A stretch of DNA of 64,000 nucleotides, taken from contig JBBPUQ010000001.1 in NCBI GenBank assembly GCA_038501195.1, positions 5,332,001-5,396,000 of the forward strand, read 5' to 3'. The stretch comes from Nemania diffusa. Its lineage: Eukaryota > Ascomycota > Sordariomycetes > Xylariales > Xylariaceae. Below are positions 12,910 through 24,200 of this stretch, piece by piece; the first letter of the stretch is position 1; each line of letters begins with the position of its first letter. The notes beneath the pieces are model-generated. The model saw only the letters and a program-made list of their open reading frames with translations, had not been told where the DNA came from and did not search any database. The translations under genes and the position numbers were made by a program.

Positions 12910-13609
12910 GTTCCCAGTTTCTCAGCATATCTGCCGGCATGGCATGAGGGCGTACTGTCGGCATCACTAGATAGAAAATAACTATCGCAAGTTTAATTGG
13001 GTGGAGTTAAACACGTGACCTCTGCTTGTACTCCATACTTATGCTCCACGCTTGCTTAGCGTGCGCTTAGACCATTTAACTATTGGCCCCATATTGTATG
13101 GCAATACCGTCTCAGAGGGGCTGGAGAATTAGGCTTTTAATTCTTTGGTTTGCCGAGTTGCAGGGTGTCAGCGCCGGGGATGGTCCTGTAAACGTGAATG
13201 CGGTGAATGGGGCAGTGTCATTTCAGCTCAAAGCATCGGAGGCCTTTCTGTTACTTATCCCTTTGGGTGGCTTTTCAGCACCAGTACTTAAAAAGTGGAC
13301 AACCGGGACTATGTATGTAGATAACCATATATGCTAGTCGGATTAGTATATAATGCTTGAATAACTCCCGATTGGTATGTGCATAATCCACATGGTGTAC
13401 ATGTTAGGCCTGAGTAGGTACGTATCGTAGATAGGTACTCGTGTACCCCGCCATTCAGATACCGCTTACTCTGTAGTCTCGGTTGGTGACTCTGGCCAGT
13501 TTCTAAAGATCTAGGTATATCATCCGCGACTACAACCAAGCCACGGGCCTTTGGCTTTCGGCGCAGTGGGACAATTATATCACAGCACTTGACGCTTGCT
13601 GCATTCATC
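12910..13609. other. Intergenic, upstream of FAD synthase
   Basis: No supported gene. A plus-strand ORF at 13083-13337 has no recognisable features. The last 100 bases should contain the FAD synthase promoter and leader. Confidence 0.45.
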
Positions 13610-14916
13610 ATGACACAAGATCCCAGCGACCGCTCTACCTCCTCCACTACTTACCAGACTTCGGCTGTTAATGGCTACCCCGCCAAGGTAGAACCGGCTA
13701 GCCCGTCTTCCCGCTCCCTATGCGATGTGTGCCTCGAAATCAGGGAGAAAGTCGACAGCTTCCTAGCCGAGGAGCCCAGCACAGCTCTCCTCCGAAATGT
13801 ACAAACGCGAGTCCGCGAGGCCATGGGGGTGGTAGACGAGGCATTCCAGCGCTACCAGTACGCCTCAAATCCCTCTCTATGCGCTCGTCTTCTTCCTCGG
13901 GCTTCTACAACTTGCTGATCCTGCTCTGTGTAGGCCTCGAGAGATATCCATATCGTATAACGGCGGGAAAGACTGTATGTGAAGACATTCACGCACCCTT
14001 TAGTGACTTCGTAGCGTAGAAACTAATTCTTATCTTAAAGGTCTCGTGCTTCTCATTATAATTCTCGCGTGTCTCGCACATCGCTCCCCCAAGCCGAATA
14101 AGAACGACTCATCCAGATCGCCGACTGAATCCTCTAGCTCTCTGCGTTTTCTCGAGAAATTCCAAGCTATATATATCGTATCCCCACATCCGTTTTCCGA
14201 AATAGACGACTTTGTTGTCTCCTCTTCTACCGAATACCAATTAGACGTCACCCGTTACGAATTAGGGATGAAAAGGGGATTAGAAGTATACCTACAAGAC
14301 CACCCGGATATCAAAGCTATATTTGTAGGGACGCGGCGGACCGACCCGCACGGCGAGAAGTTGACTCATTTCGATCCCACGGACGGGGGTTGGCCGGCCT
14401 TCATGCGGGTACATCCTGTGATCGATTGGCATTATGGTACGTGACCGAAATCCCTAGAACTCCATAATGCTACAAACCTGCTAGTTTCATGTTCTCGGTG
14501 TTGGATACTAAGCTGCTATTTCCGGAGAATTTGATTACGTGAGCTAACTTATATGAATAGCTGAAATTTGGGCAGTACGTAAAATGTCCCGCTGGCCTAA
14601 AACCAAAGAAATATATACAAAGGCGCAACAAGCGAGAACTAGATACTAACGAGACGTAGTTCATCCGACATCTAGAAATCCCATACTGTCCATTATATGA
14701 TCAGGTAAGCTAGGTCTTCACGATATGGGCCTACATAGCCAGGGAGAGAGAGAGCATGCGTTAACATAATCAATAAAGGGTTATACGAGTTTAGGCGGTA
14801 CGGAGGATACCCAACCAAATCCCAATTTAAAGAAGGAGGCCACAGATGGCGGTGGTTTCTTGCCGGCCTACAAATTAGTAGGCGACGACGAGGAGCGGCT
14901 AGGAAGAGATAAATAA
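13610..14916 (+). CDS. FAD1: FAD synthase (FMN adenylyltransferase)
   Basis: Six-exon model: 13610-13857, 13934-13974, 14041-14436, 14561-14574, 14660-14704, 14779-14916; 293 aa, in frame throughout. The enzyme makes FAD from FMN and ATP; fungal Fad1 is a PAPS-reductase-like PP-loop enzyme. Visible motifs are the ATP-binding ISYNGGKDCLVLL (split across exons 2 and 3), FVGTRRTDPHGEKL, RVHPVIDWHY, EIWAFIRHLEIPYCPLYDQ, GYTSLGGTEDTQPNP and a C-terminal DDEERLGR, in the order expected for fungal Fad1. Exon 4 is only 14 nt and codes for AEIWA with its flanking base. Exons 2 and 5 are also tiny (41 and 45 nt). The ATG at 13610 is the first in frame and gives a normal N terminus. Confidence 0.93.
14561..14574 (+). 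other. FAD1: 14-nt microexon of FAD1
   Basis: It is bounded by an AATAG acceptor and a GTACGT donor. Its inclusion supplies the conserved E-I-W between HY and FIRHL; skipping it would shift the frame. Confidence 0.8.
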
Positions 14917-16975
14917 CTACTTATAGAATTTCCCGAGGCATTCATTTTGCATCTAACAGCGGCGACAGGCATACGAGTTTAAACACTATTAGCGCATAGA
15001 ATAGGAATCCATCATAACCAAAAGAACATAAGGTTCAAGCAAATCAAGTCGAGTGCTCGCCTTTCACCAAATATTTGTTGGTTAACGATGTATTATCTAC
15101 CTACTATGTATGCGCAACACCTCAAGGTAGCACTCGCTGTACAAGCTAAGTAGGCGATCCTATGGTAGAATATGGAAGAGGCCCTAGAGTAAACATATCG
15201 ATATCTTACTGCTAGCTCACCACTGCGCCATATCTAATAAAAGGTTTTCTCTAATATGCTTAGTACAGTTTCTGCATTTATTAATCCTCACCTTTTTTTA
15301 ATAATGGCCTTTTCTTCTATACACCACCTACGTACTAACGTATAGGTAGGTAGGTACAGCTAGGCGGGCTAGTTAGCTTATCTAGTACTAAGGCGAGAAC
15401 GATAGAGCCGCTAGTGCAAAGCTTTGGGTGGGTCTATACCCCGGCCACTACTGCATGCACGCAATTCTAGTCGATTGTCCAATCATGACAGCCTTAACCG
15501 ACGTCAGTCAGATGCAAAAGCCGATCGGACCAACTTAAAAGGACGCTTGGACCGGTACAAGAATACTGTACAGATTACTACCCCACGAGTACAGTGTTAG
15601 ATCGGACGCCCTGTCAGTACCTATATGTAATCCATACTTTCATATTGCAAAAAGCTATAGGTATTGTTTAGGATATGAAAACTTCTCACTTTATTATGAC
15701 TTGTCTCTCGTCTACCTAACTGATAGGTAGCATACAGGTGCTTAATTATAGGAGTACACTCTTACTTATTAAACACTCTGTCTTATAACAAATAAAGTTA
15801 CTGCAGCACGAGAAAATATCGCCCAACAGCTAGCCACTTAAATAGGCAGCTCTCCTCCCTCTCCCTCATTGTTTCTATGCTGATCATCACCTAAGGACAA
15901 GACCGCAGGTGAGAACAGACTAGGTAGAACTTAAGCTTTAACTAGGCCACACTGTTTGAAACTCTAAAGGCTTCCAATAAGACCAATACCTACTGCATTA
16001 TAATCTAAGTATGTAGGTTGCTAAGATGTATGTATTGCCACGTGGAAACACTACGAGAGATTACTACGACCATCCATTTTTTCTTTTTCCAAATCGCTAC
16101 AGAATTAAATTTATTTTTAAATAAAAGATAGAGCAATATCATTAGTTTTCACATTAGGTTAGGACTAAGCTGTTTTAGATGCGTATTATTGAAATAGTTA
16201 CCGTCTACAGCACCTAACTAAGACTTCTACCCGCACTTCACCATAATGTGATCCAGGTAATTATACGATCCGTGCCCACAGTGTGAGGGAAATATAAAAG
16301 GCCCCTCCCCTGTAGGTACCTACATTAGATACATTCTGCTGCATCCACTTCCCAGCTGCGCACCACTAGAACGGTAGTCTGCGGTAGGTACTGCGACCTG
16401 AGGTGCAGGATCCTATACGTAAATGGGACCTCGAGCCTCCTCCGGCTTACTTACCTTGTGTCAGCCAACACTGGTGTGTCACCATCCCGTCAAGCCTTCT
16501 CCATGGATCTGGCCCCGGGGCCTGGGATGGATGGATGGCGCTGGATGGGGCTTTACTATTAACCCGACGGGTGTCTTAGGTAAACCTCCTCCTCACTAAG
16601 TGCAGGCTCAACACGGCGCGCGCATGGAAGATTCCTTCTTGATTGTTTTCCCGTCCCGTCGCCGCCTCTGATTCGCCCGACTCCCTTGTCCTACCTACTC
16701 AGAGCGCATGGGGCAGGAGCTTGCTTCTTTTTCCTGACCTAACCTCACCTCACCTTGCACCTAGCTTTCCTCCCCTTCCCTTTCTTCCTCTTTCATCTTC
16801 ATTTCCGCCTCAGTCAACGATCCCATACATAGACTAGCTCCGAGCTTCTATCGCGCATCGAAATCTTCAAATCATTGTCACTTGCGCATCCATATATCAT
16901 CTCTATTTTGCTGCTCTATCGCTTCCTTCATCGCACTGTATCCGTGCTTCACCTCGTTGTCCTTACGTCATCGAC
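14917..16975. other. AT-rich intergenic region and CT-rich leader
   Basis: 14917-16300 is AT-rich with many short CTACCTA/TAGGTAGG words and no ORF over 60 codons. From about 16640 to 16975 the plus strand becomes strongly C+T rich, typical of a fungal core promoter and 5' UTR for the following gene. Confidence 0.5.
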
Positions 16976-17978
16976 ATGGCTGATAACGGCGCCGAAACCA
17001 TCGCGAAAGGTATATCATTCTTCAATCTTGTATCATGTGTGTCGCCAACATGCTGTGCACCTTTGCGCAAGTTCAATTGGCGAGCTTTGACGTAACTGTG
17101 GCTTGCGCATCCCGACGCAGTAGTCGGGGCATATCGCGACACACGGTGCGGGATACAGTGTGCTAACATATGGACTCGTTTCAGCACCCGTCGCTACCGC
17201 TGAGGCCAAGGCACCCGACACCGTCAGCGGCCTCCCTCCCATCACGAAGGAGCCCGCAGCTACGGCAGAGGTCGCCGTGACGCCTGCAGTGCCGACCGAG
17301 TCGACTACCACAGAGGCTGCCGCGCCCAGTTCCGATACCAACACCCAGCCAGAAGCGCCTGCAGCAGCCGAGGCTCAGAAAGACTTAACCAATAAGTCAA
17401 GCGAACCTGGTACCGCGCCTTTGCAGCAAGAAAAACCATCTGATCCTACTCTTACTACGGAGCCTCCGTCCACCACTACAGAGACCGTAGCATCCGGCGT
17501 GAAATCTAATGCGCCCGCGGATCCGGACGACAAAGCAGTGGAGCCGCCCAAGCCAGTATCGCTTGAGGAGATACGTGACGAGGATCTCCCCAAGGACCTC
17601 CCCAAGGACAACGCTTCGGACGCTAAGAAGCAGGCAGAGGATGTAGCCAAGACAGATGTTGCAGCGCCTCCTACCTCAACTAGCGTAGAAACCACCGAAG
17701 CCTCTGCTATTAATTCCGCATCGGCCAAGAATGGTGATGTCTCCACTGGCAAAAAGCGCAAGGCGGATGCGCCGGAAGATGCGGCTAAACTCGAGGCTGA
17801 CAGCACTAAGGACGAGCATACAGAGCCCCCTGAGAAGAAGCTCAAAACTAATGGTGCTACTAATGGAGCAGCTAACGGAGGGCCTCGTAAGCCAGGCCGC
17901 CCTAGAAAGGATAAGACCTCTATCCCGACTGTAGGCAAAACGGCGAGAAAGACACGCAGCCAGGGTGCTGCTGAGTAA
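16976..17978 (+). CDS. Low-complexity nuclear protein with a C-terminal AT-hook
   Basis: Model: 16976-17009 and 17185-17978, 275 aa, with a 175-nt intron (GTATAT donor, TTTCAG acceptor); the start is MADNGAETIAK. The first 190 residues are rich in Ala, Thr, Pro, Ser and Glu and are probably disordered, with an imperfect repeat in DLPKDLPKDN. A basic patch (KKRKAD) and PPEKKLK could be nuclear localisation signals. Near the C terminus RKPGRPRKDK contains the GRP core of an AT-hook, which binds the minor groove of AT-rich DNA. This suggests a small chromatin-associated protein. I do not recognise an ortholog name. The long CT-rich leader suggests good expression. Confidence 0.82.
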
Positions 17979-19885
17979 GTATAAGGACTAGGTCCCCATA
18001 CCTTGGTATCCGGTACAGTTTTAAAACCGGCTTCTGTTTGTTGTATTGGAAATGGGCAAAACAACGCATGCAGGTCGAAAAATATATCTGCGCTTTCTTT
18101 TGGGGGTCTTTCTTTTGTATGGTGCGCCACTATTAAGCGCAGCTAAGGACAATGTGTTATAATGACAAAGGAGGGGGGCAGGGTTAGGATGGGCGATATG
18201 GTTTTGGGCTGACAAGGGTTGGACGAGTTGAGCTTGGCTTGTTGTATGCTCTTTGTATATAAAGTGGAAAGTTTCGACACATTGTCAGATTAAAATAACG
18301 ATAGTGCTCAACTGCTTAGGAGTTCTGAGATTCTAGAGGGGCCATGGAAACTTTCCTAATATGGGTGTATTGTCTGTTGCATCATCCAATAGGAACAGTA
18401 GGAATAAGTAGATTGAGAAGAGTGACTTCCTACAGCGCTAGGCAGTCGAAACCCATGGTTTAGGCCAACGGAGTCGCGTCAGTCTTTCAAAGGTATGAAC
18501 GCACAGGTTGCAGTCTTTGCAAGTTGTCCGAGGATACTCTCCAACTCGGTTTTCATGACCGGGACGAGCAGCCTAGACGATTTTAACATTACCACGGCGA
18601 AGATATCACACTCCGAGGGTATCAGGAAACGCGCTGTAGATTAACTAAGTATATTTTAGTATACCAGTATGTTCTTAATAAGAGCCTTCAATTCCAATTC
18701 ATTCACCCTCAACGACACTACAGACTCTCCCGAAAACTTTACCCTCGCTCGCTCCGGGCTTTCCATGTCCTAAAATAGCCATAAAAATCGTCGGAGTCCT
18801 CTAGCCAGTAAATTACCAAGTTACTTATTAGGTATTGAAGTCCCTTATTAAAATCCCCTCAGGGGCAGGCTCTATCCGCCTCTGTTCAGTGCTTAACTTG
18901 CGAATAGAAGGAAAGGTAAATTATGTAGCTTAGCACTTGCCCGTTTTTAAGGTTCATATCTGGCCCCAAATGCAGTGAAAGACAGTCTGCTAGGCATGAT
19001 GTAGGGATTCCGCGATACCGTACCTCTCCTAATCTTCTATGAAGCTGTGCGAACAACTCGGGAGCCAAAATATTTACTACGTATTACGGAAGGCGAGCCA
19101 AGCGATTTCAAAATATAATACACAAGAATGGCTACAGTGTTTGATAGTGTCCTCTATATAATCGCGACATCCGATACTAAGGACTCTAGCGAAGGCCTCT
19201 TGCATCACAGACATCAAAACCGATTACCCATAGGAGATAAATTATATCGAGCCAAATCTAACTATTAATGTGTAGGCAGTACTATTTATTCCATTCATGA
19301 AAGGATTGCGACGCCCACTGCAAAAGCGCGCTGGGGCTTTACAAGTACGACACTTATCTCCACGAATCATTCATTATGGCTACAAAAAACGCGTAATCTG
19401 GGAGTTGAGATAACTACGGTCTCAAATAAGCATCAAAAGATGTCCTTAAAGTCTGTCGCAAATAAGAACATGTGACCGAACTTATCATCACGCCGATTCC
19501 TAGACAGGGGAGTAAGAGATTATGTCGCGCCCGGAGGACAGGCGAGTAGCGATGTCAGAGTCTGCCGCAGAATGGAAGGCAACCTAGCCACACGATGACG
19601 ACGTGGCTAGCCTGTGGAAAGGTGATGTCTTTAAGGGGCTCCCGTGACTCACTAGTTCCAAGTAGTATAACTTCCGTCGCCATCTCCTTAAATTAGCTGC
19701 GGCATGGTCACTGGAGCCTCGTTTTAGAGGTATCCGGTCTTAGTGCTGGGCAGTGTTCGACGGCACCGTGAGTGCACTTCGAGAACAAGTGATTTGAAGA
19801 GAAGATTAAAGAGACAAGGACTAAATACATCAGAACGAAGACTTAGCCTCTATACGTCTCCATGATATATATACATTGAGAAAAG
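17979..19885. other. Gene-free AT-rich region (left part of the desert)
   Basis: After the AT-hook gene's 3' UTR no protein-like ORF appears. I see no clear long repeats here. Confidence 0.45.
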
Positions 19886-19894
19886 AAAAAAAAA
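19886..19894 (-). terminator. Pol III terminator (nine Ts on the minus strand)
   Basis: A nine-A run on the plus strand, 10 bases beyond the predicted 3' end of the tRNA-type gene. Confidence 0.6.
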
Positions 19895-19903
19895 GTTGGT
19901 TGT

Positions 19904-20017
19904 TGACCGTCGGGGGAATCGAACCCCCAGGTCTAATGATGCTCTGTAATGATACTTAGTAAGGATACTTCGCTAGGGCCATCGGTAGAAACATCGCTAG
20001 ACCGCACCAACTCGGTC
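19904..20017 (-). tRNA. Probable intron-containing tRNA or other Pol III gene, isotype unclear
   Basis: The minus strand carries a perfect T arm, GGGGG-TTCGATT-CCCCC, which is also a perfect B box (GGTTCGATTCC), then GACGGTC plus A and a nine-T terminator. The best 5' partner is GACCGAG at 20017-20011, pairing at five of seven positions. The middle holds a GGTCTA...TAGACC stem extended by GATG/CATC, but I could not place an anticodon securely. It may be a class II tRNA with an intron, a decayed tRNA, or another Pol III RNA. Confidence 0.5.
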
Positions 20018-23000
20018 TGCGGTTGCTATTACTAGGCCACTTGTCTATTCCGACTTATATATGCTATGAATATTGAGTTAGGATGTTGTGATTGGCTCGC
20101 TGCTATGGTAAGTAAAAGTATAATGAGTGGAAGTGTAATGTGGCACGCGCTGACGCCATCCTAAACGTAAGTTCTTCCCAAAGTCTGGGTTGTTCTAGAA
20201 GTTTCTATTCCAGTTGTGAGAATGTCCTGTTAAGTTGGTCGCTCGCCATCAGCTTTAAACGAGGCGACTTTTAACCTGGACGCTCCCCATGATGTCCGGG
20301 CTAAATGTACACGCCCTTCACTAAGATATTACGGATCTCAAAAGGGGGCTAGAACTTACAGGCCATAAATTTGCTATCGGGACCGTGGTGAACCCTTAAA
20401 CAGTGTTTGTATTAAATGTTATATATAAGAGGAGACATCCTCGCTGAGTATTTGTGAAGGGCTTAGGAATTGATGCTATTGAGGCCTAGCATGACAGGGG
20501 GTTTGTCCCGGGGTGAATAGGAGGCCAGTAGCAGCTCGGAAGGGTGTAAAAGGGGTCTAATTAGTATTGGGATCGATAAAAAATCGATGTATTCATAGCC
20601 CGCGAAGTCCCTAAGGGGGACTAGAGTCCTATATATATATTTCTATTAAGCAAGATACCACACTCCGTTATATTCTTCTTCTTCCTAGCTGCAGTCCACT
20701 CTCCTCTTCACTCTGGGCCTAAATCTACTAACAGAAAGACGATGAATGTAGTTTAAAAATTGAACAATATCTCTTATAAGCTCAGAAAGGGGAAAGTAGA
20801 GAGAAGAACGTAGTGAAGGAATTCGCGGTGGAACCTATGTCAATGCCGTTCAAAGGTTTCCTCCCCAGTTCTAATACTAATTTTGGATACCTAGTTAATT
20901 AATAGTGCCTCCAACGTTTTTACGTTGAGTAGAAAGGCAGGCGTAGTATGATGTTCTAGAATATGGTATAAATAAAGCTTGAGAATTGTCAGGTGATAAA
21001 GTAACAAGCACCCTATAGGGTGGTTATATCTACTGATTTGGCTATATATAAGGGACCTTCGGTCCCCCTTATAGATCTAGGAGGTCAGGAATCAATGAAT
21101 ATATCTATTGAGCCGTAACTACACCTTCTACCTAGCTGCGACAGGACTTCTATTCACTCTGTGACATCCTCCTCTGACAAGAATCGAAAAGAGAATATAA
21201 CACAGTTATTATATTTGAACGCGCAAGAGATGATATAGTTGTCGAAACGGCGGTCTGAGGAGTGAGATATTGCTAGTGCGACTTCTTTTACTGCTATTTC
21301 ACCCTACCGCAACTTGGCAATTTAAGTATTGTCAGAGTTTCTCCTACATTGAGAAAGAACATTTAGTTTTGCTACATTTCCATATAAGTGAGAAATAGCA
21401 GTGGCCCGTTATAAAAGAGTAAGGTCAAGTTTGGCTTCTAAAATATAGAATCTGGCACAGCATTACTACATGTCGTAGATAGGGCGTAACTGTTCATCTC
21501 TTGGTGTGAGGGTTGAAGAAATCTTGGTATTAACCTTGTGTCTTAGCATTACGAAGACGATAGGTCTAGGTATAATAAGAGCTTTCAAGTGTTGCTCTCA
21601 TGTTGATAATATGAAACAGATTCTGTTACTAAACAAATAGGTCAATATATGTATAATATAGCATGAGCATAGCGATAATAATGATGAAGGAGATCAAAGA
21701 GCAGCTTTAGCAGCAGCTTTAGCTCTATTAATGTCTACTTTAGGTATCTGCTTTTACTTTGGAGGTCGGTATTATCTAGCTGTTAGAGGCTATCGCTAGA
21801 GCTGCTAACACATTAATTATCAACTAGGCGTTTATATAAGGTGCTTTTAATCATGCTAAACTTGGCCTATTGATACTTGATCTAGACCAACAAATCATTT
21901 CTATTTTACACGTGCCATTCCGTCGGGGTTTCTTGACACCAACAGGCATTCTCTATAGTAGTTACGTGATTAATGGAGCACTCCGAGATCCTAGCGGGTT
22001 CGTAACACAAGTATTTAGACTATGAAGCAATTAGCAAGTTAAAATAGATATGATTGAAGTGAGTATAACAAGGAGATGTGTAGCCCTAGGTAGGGCACTA
22101 ATACAGAGGTAGTTTACCTCTACATAGTGGCGTCATTTACGCAGTCTACTGCATAGCACACGGGATAGAGAATGGATCTGAAGATACCAAGCTGCTTTGT
22201 TGAGAATGTCTTTATAGATATTGTAATAAAAGCATATGTGTAGTCGCGTGACATATGACGAGACTCTATCTTTGATACTTGATTCGTTTACATGCTTCGT
22301 TATAGCTGGTTTCTAAGAGTGCAGGTAGCATCTACCTATTAATCTATCTATCTGATAGGTAATATATGACTTTCGACTCGTATGTATGTATATACCTGCC
22401 TTTGATTCATGCCATGTGGGTACCTTGACATCAACCGGAGCGAGCGAACTGCATTGGAGGCCTTCTGGAAACAAGAAAATGTTGGCTCTAGACTCTAGAC
22501 CGTTAGTCTAAAATGTCGTAAGCCAGCATTCCGATAATTACGTCATCACGTCACTTGGTGAACGTGCCAACATCAACGCCAACGGGCTTCAGTGCTTCAC
22601 TAAGAGAAAAAACGTCGACCTGTCTACCCCAGTATCCACCGAATGGCAAAGAAATTAATCCTAAGTCTGAGCAGATCTGTCCAACGTTTTAGCTGATATA
22701 TTCGTCTTATGTAGTGATTGTTTACGCAGTATAGAGCTGAAGACTTTGTCTATGCTGCAGGTATGCACCAGATCGTCCGATAACTTATCTGTCTAGCCCA
22801 TGCGCATAAAACAGTTTCTCGTATTTGATGGGGACAGGGCCCTTGATCTACTTATAGCGCAGATCCCCACAATGTTAGTGCCGGGGAATGTGAACCGAGC
22901 TAAGCCTGAGCAAACCTACCACCTAACAGCCGTCTCTTGGATTTTGTGTGGCCGCAAGTGTCAATGTAGTAAAGCAGCCTGCCGACTTTTCTGGGGAAAA

Positions 23001-24200
23001 ATGAATGTCTCTTGGTAGCGGAGCTTTGAGAAAAATTATGTAGTTTTATATCGTAGATGTGGTGGCGGCACCACACTTTTGACAGCGGATACATCGGTAC
23101 TTACCTATCAAATCATCAAATTCCTACGCTAACGTTTCAATAAGGCTAAAGTACTTACCTAATCAAGAAAGTCTAGTTGGAGACCCCTACCTAAGATGTA
23201 CCTGGCCAAAGTAGCTAGATCCAATCAGTGTCGAAAGAAAATTTCTGCTGGGTCTCGACGTGTTGTGGTACCTAGGTACCTGCTGCTGTTCGGTACAGTA
23301 CCTAGACACAATACTTGGTATTCTATTGGTAGGCAACTCGGTCGATGGCACTCTAATCCCTCCCTTGCCATCTCAAAATACCTAATACCTACGTACCTAA
23401 GTTACTCAACAATCCGTCCTCTCTTTAGATAGACACCGTGACTCGTATTGAAAGTATCTACGCTGTAATACCACGCTCCTTCAAATTGATTGATTTATTC
23501 TCCTACACTTACCCCCTTCTCTCGTTACTTGTCACGTAGTATTCCGTCCTAGCGGCCAAGATCTGGGTGTTGTTGAATCTCCATCTCGTTCCATACAGTA
23601 CAGTATACCAACATACCTACCTACATTCGTTCGATCCCCCGAACCCCTGGCTGGCGGAGACTAGACTACCTGGCATCCCTCTTAAGCTGTTAGGTACATA
23701 GTACTCTGTTTACCCGCGTATCGACTCTATCTATCGCCGACGATCGCTGTCCCTTCTTCAACCCCCTACTACGAAACCCGTCGACATATTTCGTCGCTTT
23801 TCTCACTCACGAGACATCTAACGTCAAGAGACTAGTCCCAGCATCAATCTTCTACTCCTTGTCGATAGAGGCCCGGTTCACTCGTTTACGGCCCATCGTT
23901 TTTTTGTTTATTCTTTTAGGGATTCACGCGCCCTTGGATTTGTCCAACCAATTTCCAGCGAATAAAAAGGAGGGACAACAAAGCTGCAATACTTGGAGAA
24001 AGATCACGGCATACGACACACGACAAACGGCCTCTCTCTATCCAACTTTGCTGCTCGGACATGATAAAACTCGAAGAAGTCGGCTACATGCGATCCGCTT
24101 GATCTTCGTCTGAACCGGTCCTTTCTAGCCACTACCGTCGTCGATTGTCCGACTCATTATTCTGGCCTCCTAGCCAACTTGCAAGACTTGCAGCGCGATT
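20018..24200. other. Gene-free AT-rich region (right part of the desert) and CSC1 promoter
   Basis: No ORF of protein-like composition. Several small perfect inverted repeats cluster at 20572-21070: ATCGAT...ATCGAT, AGTCCC...GGGACT, the palindrome CACCCTATAGGGTG at 21008-21021, and GGGACC-TTC-GGTCCC near 21052. Two loosely similar stretches, around 20670-20720 and 21120-21170, share CTAGCTGC and TTCACTCTG, as decayed repeats might. Numerous ACCTAGGTA words occur at 22085-23420. The last 300 bases are CT-rich and act as the CSC1 promoter side. Confidence 0.4.

Noticed and set aside
23628..23660. GTTCGATCCCCCGAAC, tRNA T-arm-like
   Set aside because: No matching acceptor, D arm or terminator nearby. 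It is a chance palindrome in the CSC1 upstream region.
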